A stretch of DNA of 64,000 nt from positions 20,405 through 84,404 of the forward strand of contig KB722751.1 of NCBI GenBank assembly GCA_000349905.1, read 5' to 3'. The translations under genes and the position numbers were made by a program. Positions 35,012 through 56,785 of the stretch are shown one piece after another. The stretch is from Volvariella volvacea V23. Lineage: Eukaryota > Basidiomycota > Agaricomycetes > Agaricales > Pluteaceae. How positions within the stretch are numbered: position 1 is the stretch's first letter; the number at the start of each line of letters is the position of its first letter. Under the pieces are notes generated by a model. It searched no databases. It was not told the DNA's origin and saw nothing but the letters and a program-made list of their open reading frames with translations.

Positions 35012-38000
35012 TTAGATACGCACTGTTTTCCGTTGAACCCCTAACCAGCTCGTTGGCTCGGGTCGACCTATTTGTTGTTGGCCACCAAGGTGACCGCGAG
35101 CCGTCTTCGTGCCCATAGAATGAATAGCACTAAGCATGAGCTCTTGCTCCCTCCGGTAGCGCTTATGGCATTCTGCCAGGAGTTGCTATAGATTTAAAGT
35201 ACGCATAAAAAAGACGCAAAATCGGATACAGCCATCGTTTACCTTCTCTCTAGCTAGTTCTTCTTCTAGCACCTTGATTTGAGAACGGAAGCTCGCTTCA
35301 GCTTCTCCGAATGTACCCTATGAACCCACCAATAAACGAAACATGAGAGCCCACGTATGGGGTGCTTACGGATGCACTCATGGACAGACTAGTAGCATGC
35401 TGTTCCTTGAATAGCTTATCTTGTGCTTTGATAAACTGCGCGTGCTTCAATACGGAGCGCTCAAACGTGTGTCGCAACTCACCTGCCGGGCTTTCACAAG
35501 CTTTTCCATCGTCGTCTTGTTCGCTTCTTTGAGTGAGACATTCTCCTCGTGAAGCTCAAGGAGACGGGCTTTGACGTCCTGAGGGATATCTTTCCCAGAC
35601 AAAGAGGCGCGCAGATCCCTATTGTCTGCGTTACGGTCAAGTACGATTTTTGTTGATTTGATTCCACCTACCCGAAGTCACGTTGATACTGGAGAGCCTT
35701 CTCTCGGTGGCCTATTCCTTCTGTTTGCAAATTGACCTTCTCTAGTAGCAGAGTATTGACCTGCTCTAGCTGCATTCGATTTTTTTCACTCAAGTCCTTA
35801 TTCATCTTCTTTAACCGCTCTATATCTTGCTCCATAGCGGCCTTATCTTCATTAACAGACTCTCGGAGAGCAGCTAATATATCGAGTTGATCCTTGTTTA
35901 CCAGGTTCACTGAGCAGGCGTCAACGACTGCGCTGAATGCAAAACTTGCGCACTTACAATCAGATTTGGCTATCGTCAACTCCCGGTTGGCAGTTTCATG
36001 CTTCACTTCAAGGCCTGCATAATCTTTGCGCAATGACTCTAATTGCTCCACGGTCTCATTTAGCCTCTGGCGCAAAGCAATAGCTGCTTCTGCCCTGCAT
36101 ATCTCGTCAATTATCTCAAGACCTGAAAGAGAGGTGGCCGCACCCATCACCCATAGATTTTCCGGCTCTGATTTCCTCCAGATCCCTTTGCAAGACTAGT
36201 TTTTCTCTATGAGCAGCAAGGTAGTCATTTTCATAGCGAGCTTTCATCCTGTTAGCATCCTCCAGCAAGTTCTCTAACACCAATACACGACTGGCGTCGA
36301 CCTCCCTCTTCCGCACGGTCTCCAACTCCCTCTTCAGTTTCCTGATTTGGATTTTCAAATCTGTCATTGTCGTTCCGGATAACGCATCTTCCAGTTCTCC
36401 CCCAAGCCCTTGGTCTGCATGATCATCGTCCTCTCTGTCCTCCACACCCTGATCTGCGTCAATGATTTCCATTCCACTAGGCTTCTCTTCTGTACCGGGA
36501 GCACTAGTGCCACCATCCGTTGTCTTCGCCTTCCTTGGTGCAATAGGCTTTTGTGACTGTAACTCAAGTTCACGCACCCGTTCCTGGTATAGCTCCAAGG
36601 TTTCTGAGTCGCGCTTTCGTTCCTCTTCGGTGATTCGCAACTTGGTCCTGTTTTGTTCAAGCTCAAATTTCAGCGTTTGGATTTCCTGATTTTTAACCGC
36701 CTGTTTAGCTTCGAGCTCTCCTATCTGGGACTTGTACGATTCCATCAATGGCTTAAAGGCCACGACCTTGCGATATTCTTCCTCCAAGGAAGCATTTTTA
36801 TCCACCAAATCCGCATTCTGCTTTTCAAGTGACTATTCGAGGCATGAGTTCAATATAGAGGATTTAGTGCCACGTATGGGATACCTTAACGTGCTGCCGG
36901 AGATCTGCACCCTCTTGCAACTTCTTTTTATACTTTTCCATTACATTTTCTGTCTTCTGGAGTCGATCTGCAGCGTGGCGATATCTGTTGGTGTCAGGGA
37001 GTTGAGTGCAGAGGCACGCTCATTGAGACTCACTCATCCAGTTGGTCTTTTAGCTTGACTGCCTGGTCTACCTGCACTTGAAGCTCCTCTATCTTGCGCG
37101 TAAGATCCGTTACTAGTCCTGTCTGCTTATCCAACTCCGATTCTGATAGAGCAAGGTTTTCTTCACTCTTCTGCCTAAACACCCGACACACGTGAGCATC
37201 GTCGTGACTGTAAAAGAGAGATCTCACAATTCTAGTCTAAGTCTATCAATCTCTGCTTTCATGTAGGCATCGGCCTTCTCGTTTCTTCTACTCTCCACTC
37301 TGTTATCTGCATCCCTTAGTCGTGCCAAAAGATCCTCCTTTTCTAGAGCCAGGTCGTCATAACTTGTCTGCAATGTCCTATGTTCTTCAAGCAAGGATTG
37401 ATAGACTTTCTCCAAGGTCTCTTTCTCGGAGAAGATCTGACTCCGTTCTGACTGAATTCTGTAGTAGTGGTCATCCCTGAGTTTAGTAGGACGATATATC
37501 AGCGGGGTTTCAATTAAGGTAAATCATGCTAACTCGGTCATGCTTGCCTCGCCAACCGACTGTTTCGCCCCGGCACTGGCAATCTTTGCCATAACCTCCA
37601 CAACAGCAATCAGTACTGTATGGCCGAAACGGTAGGCCAGTACCTACCTGCTCAATCGCTTTCATGAGGCAATGCTGATCCTCCTCGCGCAGGAGCTGGA
37701 TCTTGTCTATAAATTCCTTGTTCTTCTCGCATTGAACACCGATCGCGATAGTAAGTCGGCACATTATAAGAGTCGCCACTGGATTGTAGTCCTTGGCCAT
37801 AGCCTGCAAATCTGGCACATCCAAACCACTCGTCGGCTTCTGTAGTACATCAGCGAAGTACTGGGTCATTAATCTATAAAGCCTCTTCAAGGCACTAAAT
37901 CGCAAAACCCAGTTATCTGAGGGTTGCGTAGATAATCTTGAAGATTGAGGAAAGTATTCCGAATCACTGATATGCATAGAAATGAGAACAAGAGGAACAA

Positions 38001-38149
38001 TGCCTCAAAATACATGTTACTCACACAATTTGTAAGATCTCGAAAAGAGATGCACCATCACTGAGGTCATTAATGGTCGTGACGGGTCTCGCAAGAGCGA
38101 AGGTTGCAAAGAAATTAATAAATGCATCCAATTCCTTGGATTGCGACAT
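35012..38149 (-). CDS. Hook-family dynein adaptor
   Basis: A microtubule-motor adaptor. In Aspergillus and Ustilago, Hook proteins link dynein (and kinesin-3) to early endosomes through the FTS-FHIP complex. From ATG 38149 the N-terminal Hook domain reads MSQSKELDAFINFFATFALA, then DSEYFPQSSRL, NPVATLIMCRLTIAIGVQCE and LMKAIEQVM. Extended coiled coil fills the middle (heptad-rich, Glu/Lys/Leu, about 37400-35300). A C-terminal conserved segment YRREQELMLSAIHSMGTK is typical of the Hook C-terminus (REQ..ML.A...LG). Eight or more introns. The frame after the C-terminal motif runs to a stop at 35012. No symbol is assigned because lineage names differ (hookA, hok1). Confidence 0.88.
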
Positions 38150-38236
38150 GAAGGAGGACTAGACGAGGGCGACCAGGGAAGAGGTGCCGTACCCACAAGG
38201 AGCTTGCAGCTCACTACAAGTTACAGCCGACGCAAC

Positions 38237-40149
38237 ATGCCCACAATATGTTTACGTAATCCGCATCTCATGGCCGCTGCTCGACGCGTGTATGGACACC
38301 ATCCAAGTATCAGTGCGCCGCACAGACTATGTCACAAATTCCACGCCTTCCTCAAGGTACGGCACACTGTGCATAACTCAATATCTCAGGGCCATTCATT
38401 TGTTCAGAGTCCTCGTCCAAGAAGCGCGCACGCTCGATCGAGCTCCAGACCCCTGGTGACATACCAGATGATCCAGAGCAACACAAACTCGCAAAGAGTA
38501 AGCAAAAAAATATACACTTAATTCGACGCCTGGCTTGAGCATTTACTACAGCTCATCCATTCTTTACCAAGAAACCCCTCAACAGTGCTACTGAAGGACT
38601 GTTTCAATGGCACACATTGAGCAAGAACAGCACTTGCCTTTACGCGACAAATTTGAACCCCTCCCCTTCAAGCAAGGTTGCTGCTTTTGACCTTGATGGA
38701 ACACTCATAAAATCGGGCCATGGAAAGGCGAGGGGAGGGAAGCCAACAGAGTGGGAATGGTGGAGGCCATTAGTGCCCAAGAAGCTACTGCAGTTGCACA
38801 AAGACGAGTAGAATTGTCCCTCTTCCTTTCAAATTGTCCGCTGACTAATACCTAGCTATGCAATCGTCATCATCTCCAATCAAAATTTGAAGCCACTGGC
38901 ACTGAAGCATTGGAAGGAAAAAATTCAATCTTTTGCGTCATCAGCAAGTCCTTCTCCCTCTTCGAAACATGTTCATCGGATAAACCCAGTCACCTAGCTT
39001 GAAGACCTTCCTTTTTGTATCTTCGCGGCAACAGCCAAGGATGTCTGTCGTAAACCAATGCCAGGAATGTGGTGGGAGTTGGAGAGACTCTACAAGGGGA
39101 AAAATGTCGAAATAGGTTCGTTTCATGCCTCTGTAGCAGAGCCGTCTGTCAATCGTACAAGCAGATAAGACGCGATCATTCTTTGTTGGAGATGCAGCTG
39201 GTAGGAAGGATGATTTTGCAGGAACTGACCGTAAATGGGCTACCAATGTTGGCCTGAACTTCTACACACCAGAGGTATAGACCTAGTACAAACTTCGCAC
39301 GATTTAAGCTCATTCAATGTATCTAGGAGTATTTCTTGGAGTCCCCAAAGCAATCCTTTAAGATGGAAGGTTTCGAATCCCGGATCCTATTGCAGAACCG
39401 TCAGTTCGTCTCTCCTATGGCTGCCCTTAAACTAATGCAGAACAGAATCCTTGTCTCGCATAACCCCTACATCTTCACCCCTCCTCCCAATTAAGTCGCA
39501 AGTTGAACTCGTACTCTTCGTTGGTTATCCATGCCTGGGGAAGTCAACTTTCTTCCATAATAACTTCAAGAGTGCCGGATACCACCACGTGAATCAGGAT
39601 ACACTCAAGACTCGAGATAAGTGTGTGAAAATGGTCCGCCAATCACTTCAGAATGGGTGCAGCTGTGTTGTGGGTGCGTGCATTCTCACCTAACACGACC
39701 TATCAGCTGAGGACTCCACTAGATAACACAAACAGGGATAGAAAAACACGGGGTCTCTACATTAACATTGCCAAAGAGCTCCACGTACCCGTCAGGTGAG
39801 TACACTCCACTCATCTTTATTCGTTTTTTATTGGTACGCAGGTGCTTCGAATTCGAAGGGTCAATTGAACTAGCTTGGCACAATAACCTGTACCGTACAT
39901 TTATCTCTGTACCAGATAACACGAACGAGGTGGGTATGGTATACAGTTCTAGCGTCAATTCATTAACAGTTGTATCAGCCCCAAAGGTCTCTCGTTCCTT
40001 ATTCTGCATTGACGGGCTTTCGTGATAGTTATGAGCAACCCGAGCTGGATGAAGGATTTGAGGAGATAAAGCAAGTGCATTGGATATTTGAGGGTACACC
40101 TGAGGAGCAGCAACGATGGTCTATGTGGCTTCAAATAGATGGGAAATAA
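38237..40149 (+). CDS. pnk1: Polynucleotide kinase 3'-phosphatase
   Basis: A bifunctional DNA-end repair enzyme that removes 3'-phosphates and adds 5'-phosphates at strand breaks. The phosphatase half has [17 protein letters not shown] (HAD motif DXDGT), VIISNQ and [30 protein letters not shown] and [10 protein letters not shown]. The kinase half has the P-loop [23 protein letters not shown] and [17 protein letters not shown]; the end reads [10 protein letters not shown]. Upstream of AFDLDGT the frame carries [20 protein letters not shown] and reads back to 38400 with no in-frame ATG. The true first exon must lie further 5'. An ATG at 38237 or 38271 spliced at 38312 to an acceptor near 38392 is one option. 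No FHA domain is seen. Its stop is 21 bp from the GAL7 stop. Confidence 0.9.
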
Positions 40150-40170
40150 GCTTATTTGATACCGAAGTTT

Positions 40171-41548
40171 CTATTGTTGATCAAGGTAGTGAATTTCTGA
40201 ACACTGACGTAGCCGTTTTGCTGCTTCCTCTGGTGTCAGGTCGCGTTGCGCCTCTGCCATCAATTCATACCTACACCAGGTCTGAGTCAGCAAAATTGCC
40301 GCCATCTCGCGAGATCGCTTACCCTACTAAGAACTTCTTGACACTTGCACTGCGTAACAAGGGTGGAGCGAAGTGGAAGTGTAGGTGCGCGACATCTAGA
40401 TCTAGATCGGGGACACTCGTTGGGGGAACAGGCCTCTGGTGAATTCCCATAGAATAAGGGAATGAACACGAAAACAAATTATCGTAGCGTTTGGTGATAC
40501 AAGAGAGTATCTCTGCTAGTGCAGCCTTTTCATATTCGGTCAGGTCTGTCAAGGTTTGGATGTGCCTTTTGTAAGGTAACACTAAAAAAGCCCAACTCAG
40601 ATGACACCAGAATTTCACAAGTTAGCAACGTACAAAGGATCTCAAATGGCCATGTTGCCCACCATGGGACCAGAGCCACCCAAAAAGAATTGTTAACAAC
40701 GATTCTACCTTCCTCTGGAGGTACATCCATTTCCATATGACCATAGTCGCAGAGAAGACAGGGGCGATCTAGCCAGTAACAATCTGTGATTAACCGCCTC
40801 TCCAAGCTCGCTGATGCACACCTTGTGGTCCTGTTGGGGCTCCTGTATTTGGTGGGCTTGTCTGAGAGTAATTCTTGAGGGATGACAACTCCTTTAACGG
40901 TATAGTCGGAACAGCCGATAGCGACCATACTTGTCCATGGGGGTGAGGATTAGAGCAGCCCATGATTGGGCCTTTGTTCTGTCGTGGTAGCGTAGTGCAG
41001 TAATACAAAATCGGTATGAATGCAAGGACGAACCTCAAATATCTGCACATATTTAATTCCTTCCTGATTTCCTCTTAATGAGTAGATCCTTGTCCATTCC
41101 TCGATAACCCTGAGTATGTCTTCTTGGGATAGTCTCGCTAAAGTTAAGTCATGTCTCGGATGGAAGATGATGACGTCGCAGTCGCCGTGAACTGGCTCAG
41201 CCACCAATAGTGGATGCACTATCTTGGGAGCATCAGGCAAGGGGGGTGGTAGAACCGCAGCGAAATCATTGGTGAATACGTGGGTGTGCTCGTAACGAGG
41301 GTTCTCCTGGCCGCTGGAGCGCTTATTTCCTGGGCAAAGGTAGCACTCTGGATCAAACTGGGGCAGCGAACTGACTGGCCGGGCTTCCACTTGGCCTAAC
41401 CAAGGACGCTTTGTTCTGTGGGGAGAGACCAGAATATGTTCCCCGGTCAAAGGGTTGACTGCCAATAACTAAAAATGAGCTGCCATAGCAAAAGACGACG
41501 AGAGGACACACAGCGACGATGAGGGTGGGTGGTAGGGTCGAACTCCAT
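40171..41548 (-). CDS. GAL7: Galactose-1-phosphate uridylyltransferase
   Basis: The Leloir enzyme that exchanges UMP between UDP-glucose and galactose-1-P. The first exon (ATG 41548) gives [11 protein letters not shown], joined to [20 protein letters not shown]. Next are the zinc-site CYLCPGN, the motif [11 protein letters not shown], the active-site loop [12 protein letters not shown] (nucleophilic His of HPHGQ), [30 protein letters not shown], and the C-terminal lobe [20 protein letters not shown]. The end reads [13 protein letters not shown]. Five or more introns. No GAL1 or GAL10 neighbour is present, so it is not in a galactose cluster in this window. Divergent from DDX41 with 155 bp between ATGs. 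Confidence 0.95.
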
Positions 41549-41703
41549 GCCGACAGTGTCCAACCGTGTGCTGCTGGCAGATCTCTCCGAGTCGTTAATT
41601 AAAGCCCGGCTGCATCCGGTCCGCATGGCGAGTCGGACCGTCCTTTATTTGGCCATTGGTCCGACGCATGTTGGACTTGACTGACACATTCCATTTCGTA
41701 GGC

Positions 41704-43963
<2,260 letters not shown>

Positions 43964-44062
43964 TTTGGTACCACAATGGTAGCTGACTGCATGTGTGATG
44001 TAACCACGGTTATGTATATTTGATTGCCGGCGACTTGCTCGCTTCTTGTCCATGTACTGATT

Positions 44063-46506
44063 ATGTCTCCACTGGCTGTCCTCGCTGCGCTCTCCTCTAC
44101 CCTGTTTCGCCTTGCTTCCTTTGTATTCCTCAGAGTCGTAAGCTGCCTTATGTCGTCTCCTCGTCTCGCCTTCTAAGCGTTCAACACAGATCCCAACCAG
44201 CCTCGCGAAACCGGTGTTACCATCTCTTTTCTTCTCTCACCTCTTCTTTGCATGGCTCTCGTCCCCACCGGCGCCTGAGACGGCAGCACACCAAGAGAAC
44301 GATAAATCACCAGGTCCAGAGCCAGAACCAGCAACTGAATCAAAGGATGATAAGGCACAGATCCAAGCAGAAGGAGCGCCTGCTGAGACACGTCCTCAAA
44401 CACCGGTCAGTCTGCTGTTTAACCCCGCCGTCTTTTTCCTTACAGGTTGCGATAGCAGTCCGTGAAACGTGTGTCGCTGCTATATGAGCTGGCAGCCCTA
44501 ATATTCTCACTTCCGTCCCATCTTCCACGAATTCGACTATTCAACTTCGTTATCAACACTGTCCTATTTATTGCTGCGCTAGATCTTGTAATTACTCCCT
44601 TCGTGGATGCAGCCTCAGATGTCGTGTTCACCCGTATTGGAGCTGTGCTTCCTGATAGCGTCAAGGTTACTGCAAGATATCCTCATCACAACTTGACAGA
44701 ACATGTAGTTCGTGTTCTGTGGAGAGACCCGGTGCAGGATGACACATGGAGAGAAGGTCCAGTGCTCAATCTTACCATGGCAAATGATTGGGTTGGAACA
44801 GCTAGAATCGATGGTCTCTGGCCCGACACACGATACGAATGTGCATTTATCATCTGCATTAACCGTTGTCGTACTAATCAATTACTTCAGATGTGCTTGC
44901 CAAGCTGGATGGCTCCATGTTGCCTTATCCCTTGGATCCCATCACCTTCAAAACATTCCCTGATCCTCGTCTGCCTGGAGGAAATCACTTTCGATTCCTG
45001 GCCACTTCCTGCGTTACCCCTAATCACCCTTATAACGGTCCACACTACCGCAACGTTATCCGAGGGTTCGACCTCATGGCCGACTATCTCTTCCAAGAGC
45101 ATACGATAGACGCTTCAGCAGATGCTCAGCAATTCCAGAATGAGGTACAAGCTACGGCCCTTCCTCCGGCAGAGTTTTTGCTCTTTCTTGGGGATTTTAT
45201 CTATGCGGATGTTCCTGTATACATTGGTGACAATAAGGAAGCATATAGAAGGCTATACAGACGTAATTACAAAAGCCCAAGCTTCAGGAGGATTTACGAG
45301 CGATTACGTGCGTGGTTGTAGCACCGCGTCCCGTCCAATTATTGACATATCACCACGTTGTGACACAGCCATATTTCATGCATATGATGACCACGAAGTA
45401 TGTTGGTTCTGCCTCGGATAATCACAAGTGCTCAAACCATTTCGTATAGTTCATCAACAACTTCGCTGGCGCGGGTAACGATTCTGTACCCCCCTTCCCT
45501 AGTGCTTCCAACGCGTATACATTGTACAACTCGGAACCCAACTTTGACTCTTCCGCTGCTGGCCAACATTATTACGAATTCCAATACGGGGACACGGCCT
45601 TCTTCGTAATGGACACTCGTCGTTACCGCTCTACTGTTGACACGAACATTCAGTCACGCACCATGCTGGGTGATACCCAGCTCGCTGCATTGCATGATTG
45701 GCTATCTAAGGTGAGTTGCGGAATCTCAAATTATTCAATCATTATGAATACGGCGTCAGGTCAACGAAACATCGGTTTTCAAATTCGTTATATCATCAGT
45801 CCCCTTCACTTCGTTGTGGTCTCATGATGCAATTTACGACTCTTGGGCCGGGTTCCCAACGGAAAAGCAGGCACTACTTACTGCATTCCATTCCGTACCA
45901 AATTTATTCGTCCTTTCGGGAGATCGCCACGAATTTGCTGCCATCGAATTCAATACAGCGTCTGGCCACAATATCTATGAGTTTTCAACAAGTCCCCTCA
46001 GCATGTTTTACATTCCCTTTGTCCGTACACTCCGAAGCGAAAGTGAGGAGTTCATTGAGGTCCCGTCACCCACCAATAATTTTGCAAATGTGACTGATAC
46101 AACCGCAACTAATACCGGTGCAAACCGCAACAACACAGTTCTAACTCCTCTGGAGAAAGTGATGAAATACATTCCTGAGGGTAACTCTAAATGGTAAAAA
46201 TGCCACCTCTTTCCTGAAAGAGTTTCTGAATTATGCATGTGTAGGTCTACCTTTGAAATTGATACGACCGACCCAGAGAGACCTATCTTAAAAGTGGAAG
46301 TCGTGGTTGATGGAGAACCAAGCTACCAGTCAGTTCTACCAGCTAAAGAATATCTGAGTGTTGACAGTAAATTATTCTTTTCCAGTTGGTCCTTCGTCGG
46401 GAAACCATCAACTCCGAGAACATCATCAGCTCTTGGCCTTTTTGTTCAAGGAGGAATTTATGAAATCTTCAATCGTATCGGTTTAAATCCCCAGAAGTGG
46501 TTTTAG
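44063..46506 (+). CDS. PhoD-like alkaline phosphatase, membrane-anchored
   Basis: A metallophosphatase of the PhoD/alkaline phosphatase D family. The likely N-terminus (ATG 44063) is hydrophobic (MSPLAVLAALSSTLFRLASF). A Pro/Glu-rich linker and a further hydrophobic segment follow (FVINTVLFIAALDLVITPF), suggesting membrane anchoring with a non-cytosolic catalytic part. The PhoD domain shows FRFLATSCVTPNHPY, LFLGDFIYADVP, FHAYDDHE, INNFAGAG, FFVMDTRRYRS, SLWSHDAIYDSW and LFVLSGDRHEFAAIEF, which carry the expected metal and phosphate ligands. The C-terminal part is beta-rich (TFEIDTTDPERPILKVEVVV) and ends with the amphipathic YEIFNRIGLNPQKWF. About seven introns. The substrate is unknown. Confidence 0.85.
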
Positions 46507-46661
46507 ACTAGATATCCCCACACCTTGTGCACTATCTATAAGACCGTACACTACAATGTATGGTGTCAGACATCCTGACACCAGCAGCCTAATTGATTTT
46601 TGCATGAACATGGACACGGCATCTTCCAAGTTATCTATGCATTTATCCCAGGATCTTATCC

Positions 46662-50576
<3,915 letters not shown>

Positions 50577-50708
50577 GTAGTAGCCGCGTTCCAAACCAGT
50601 CGCTGTCCGGCTGGGGGATAACCGGCTATATCCGATCAGCGATTCCGATGAAAATAAACGTATACTGTAATATTCATCATATTTCAGATTCCTTGTTCAC
50701 ATCATATT

Positions 50709-51491
50709 ATGAACCGTGGAGGTGCAAGAGGCTTCGGTGGTCGTGGTGGTCAGTCAGCTCCCGGTGTTTCCAGCCCTCCGATTTGCTTATGACATTGTCT
50801 ATCGCCGTAGGTCGGGGTGGTGGAAAATCTGCTCCGTACAACGCAGGCCCGCCTGACACGGTCCTAGGCAAGATAATCCCCATATTATTCAGTCCTATTC
50901 CTTATGACGTTGATCAGAAATGGGAGCTTTTGTCCACGCAGTCGAAGGGGAGATGCTTTGTTCGTCCACCATGCCAGATAAAGTTCCCTTCTTCAATGCT
51001 CCCATCTACCTGCAGAATAAATCTACAATTGGCAAAGTCGATGAAATCCTAGGCCCGATAAATGAAGTTTATTTTTCAGTAAAGATGGATCCGGGGATGG
51101 TTGCAACTAGTTTTAAGGCGGGAGATAAGGTGTACATTGCCGGCGACAAGCTATTGCCTATCGAGCGTTTTTTACCAAAACCCAAAGCACCCGCCGGTAA
51201 GCTACTCTTTTTTTCATGTCACTACAACTGATCCTGAGCCCTTTATCTAGGCGTCCAAAGTATGTGTTCTTAATTTTATTGCTTAACATACGCTTACACG
51301 CTCATACAGAACGAGGACGTGGTAGAGGAGCACCGGGTGGCAGAGGACGTGGGGGACAACCGGGGCGCGGTGCTCGCGGAGGTGGTATGCGTGGTGGACG
51401 GGGCGGCAGGGGGGGACCCCCAGGGCGGGGTGGAGGGTTCAGAGGTGGACGTGGTGGTGGACGTGGTGGTGGACGTGGTCGAGGCTACTAG
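50709..51491 (+). CDS. GAR1: H/ACA snoRNP protein Gar1
   Basis: A core protein of H/ACA ribonucleoproteins that guide pseudouridylation of rRNA, acting in the nucleolus. The start at 50709 gives an RGG N-terminus ([13 protein letters not shown]). The Gar1 beta-barrel reads [69 protein letters not shown] and [13 protein letters not shown] second RGG tail of about 55 residues, almost pure Arg and Gly, follows. The intron at 50868-50917 has a GC donor (GCAAGA) and an AG acceptor: joining CTA G to AA ATG gives the conserved VLEMG, and no GT donor restores the frame. Other introns are GT-AG. Confidence 0.95.
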
Positions 51492-51680
51492 AACCCTTGG
51501 TGACGACATGCCTCCAATCATCCAGTTGGTCCCAGTGAGAGAATCCAAAATAAAAGAGCTCCAACAAGGAGAGTCTGCCGTGGAACCCATTCACCCTGTG
51601 TGTTGTACAGATTACTGCATCCCGACCCACTGTGTCACTACAATATACGTGCTACCTTTCATGCAATCATGTTGGCATTT

Positions 51681-52520
51681 CTACGGTTTTAGGGCCTTCA
51701 CTTCCGCTGCAACCACGCGTAACCTTTCGGCGCGTTCCTTCTGCTTCGGCAAGCCCTAGTGGTGGTGTTAGGATATTTAAGCTAATCAGGTGTCTACGGA
51801 CCTGTTGAAGCTCTTCCACCAACGCAGCCAACTTCCTCATGTCCTCTTCAATCTCCTTTCGTCTTTGTGGGACATCTATTGGCGCAGGAGTGCAGGAATA
51901 AGTTCTGACAAGTACTTTCTCCAATCACAACACCACTTGCCGCTTTCCAGCAATGGATAAAAAGCTTGCAGATCCTCAATCAATTTAGCCTCTTCACCAT
52001 CTGCGTTTTGGTGTTGCCCTAATATAGATGACACTTTGCTTTCCATCTGGGTAGGAACTTCGCGTCTGGTTTGTGCTAACCGCTTCTGCCATTGAAGCTT
52101 GGTTTCTGCCATGGACCAGATCCGACGATCCAACGCCTCATCGAAGGCTTCCGTGTCTGAAGGAATGAATGAATACGTGACTAAGATGCATGACGCATTT
52201 ATGCACACACCTTGCTCCTCCCCCAATCCCTCAGAACTGACAGCTTGACCGTTCACTCTCAAGTTGGGCTCCGCCATCTTAACGCTGAGATCTAGGCACT
52301 AAGTTTTGCTATCAGAAGTTGAGAATTTGGGGGATTGTAAATGTTGCGAGACCTGCGTGGCATGGGCAAGTATGGCGTCCTTCTCCGTCTCCAATCCGTT
52401 CTGCTTGATGAGCTCCTCATAATGCGCCAGGATAGTACGTTTATAGTTTCCCTTGACGCGTTGCCAATCTGTAGCAGTGTCAATAGAGACGCGAGGAAAG
52501 TCTTCCCGAGAGTTGTCCAT
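51681..52520 (-). CDS. mis14: Kinetochore protein Mis14/Nsl1
   Basis: Probable Nsl1 subunit of the Mis12/MIND complex linking centromeric chromatin to Ndc80. From ATG 52520: DFPRVSIDTATDWQRVKGNY, then an intron, RVNGQAVSSEGL, and the core Mis14 motif DTEAFDEALDRRIWSMAETK followed by LQWQKRLAQTRREVP. The remainder is helical (AKLIEDLQAFYPLLESG, RKEIEEDMRKLAALVEELQQ). The final intron (GTCCGT..CTAG) gives the short helical tail GLPKQKERAERLRVVAAEVK; reading without it produces a less likely end. Length (about 200 aa) fits the family. The weak overall conservation usual for kinetochore proteins keeps confidence moderate. It lies 55 bp downstream-strand of YJU2. Confidence 0.78.
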
Positions 52521-52575
52521 TATGGTACAAGGTAGGATAGTAATAATACAAGACAACACTAAACTGCACTTTAAC

Positions 52576-53618
52576 TCAAGACGCAGCCATCGCCTTTGGT
52601 TTGGCCTTCTTCACGACCTTGATTCCTAACGAATTTTTCCCCTCTGTTTTTGCCCTCTTTGCACTATGCAATGCCGCTGACTTGGCATTGATCAACTGTC
52701 TAGCCGACTCTGGTAATAATGCATGCAGGGAGGGCTCGTTATCATCTGCTTTCCTTTTGACTGTCACCATCGATGACGCCTCTCCATCACCATCCACCTT
52801 TGACCGTGACGCCACTGCACTGGGCATGTGTACTTTCTTAAATACTTCCCTCACCAGCCTCTCATCTTCCTCTTCCAGTCTCTTGTTTTCCTCATCTTCA
52901 TCCTGCTCCACCTCTCTCAGTCCAATCATTTCCGCCAAGTCCACTCCTCTCTCCACCCTCTCGTTCCTGGCATTTCTGGCACGGATGTCTTGCAAAGCGT
53001 CGAGAACCTCCATCTCCCGTTTTGAATCTATTGTTCGATTTTCTAGCGCTTTCATCGGATTGTTTTCCTCCTCTTCGAGCTTTGCTAATTTATCCTCTTC
53101 CTCTACTATCCTCTCTTCTCTCCATGGTTCAAAGTTTCGTGAAGCCCCATGTTCAGCAGCATAATCGGTGTTCTTTGGATCGGTCTTAAAAGTGATCTCG
53201 GCAGAGCACAGCGTACTGTAAGAGAAAGCTTTTAATTCACGATCTCCGTAGACAACAAGAAATTAACCCACCACTTGATATAGAATCGGAAAATCTTGAT
53301 GCCATAGTAGTCCTCACCCTCTACTGTCTCCTTGCGGGCATTGAACTTCTTCCCTTTGTAAATGTACTCTCCGCATGTGTTACATCGCCTGAGACACCCG
53401 TAAATCATGGTACACTTGAGACACTGACACAGGAAATACTCACATAGAGAATGGGGCCATTAAACGGACAACCTGCTGTGAATTCTTAGGCCCCCTCCGT
53501 CGAGGAATGAGGTCCGGATCGAAATCCGGAGGAAAGTATTTGTTGAGAACTAGTTAATGTGTCAGAAAATGCAATAGGACACCGTACAGCAACTTAGCTC
53601 ACCTTTACGCTCAGACAT
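52576..53618 (-). CDS. YJU2: Splicing factor Yju2/Cwc16 (CCDC94 family)
   Basis: A step-1 factor that docks the branch helix in the spliceosome C complex. The start at 53618 gives MSERK, spliced to [19 protein letters not shown], and [17 protein letters not shown]. The four-Cys zinc site is [10 protein letters not shown] and [18 protein letters not shown], with [20 protein letters not shown] after it, all hallmark Cwf16 sequence. A charged helical middle and a Lys-rich end ([11 protein letters not shown]) complete about 310 aa. Three introns in the first 400 bp. Shares a 150-bp divergent promoter with DHX35, another C-complex protein. Confidence 0.94.
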
Positions 53619-53768
53619 GGTGGTGGTGGTAAACAAGCAAAGTGGATGTACCGGGCTTAGCTGTGTCGGGCGCTGATGTAGTATTTGCAATTATTTAGGC
53701 GTGCTTTGTCAGCGTCCTTATTGCCAACTGTGGGCTCGAATATTGCCGCACTCACCAGCATTGTTAAT

Positions 53769-56676
<2,908 letters not shown>

Positions 56677-56785
56677 TGTTTACACGCGATTTGTATGTAG
56701 CTGTTGTGCTATTAAACTACCCTAGTGCCTCCGATCTCCCTTCATACATTCCTTCATTGCTTGTCCATAAAAAACTCTTTCTACC

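Noticed and set aside
39366..39380. GGTTTCGAATCCC resembling a tRNA B box
   Set aside because: It lies in polynucleotide kinase coding sequence, has one extra T, and no matching A box or cloverleaf is present upstream.
51294..51590. Thr/Ser-rich minus frame over the GAR1 tail
   Set aside because: It is the antisense of the RGG repeat, which gives Thr/Ser/Pro runs; not a separate gene.
52601..53164. 187-codon plus frame
   Set aside because: Antisense shadow of YJU2.
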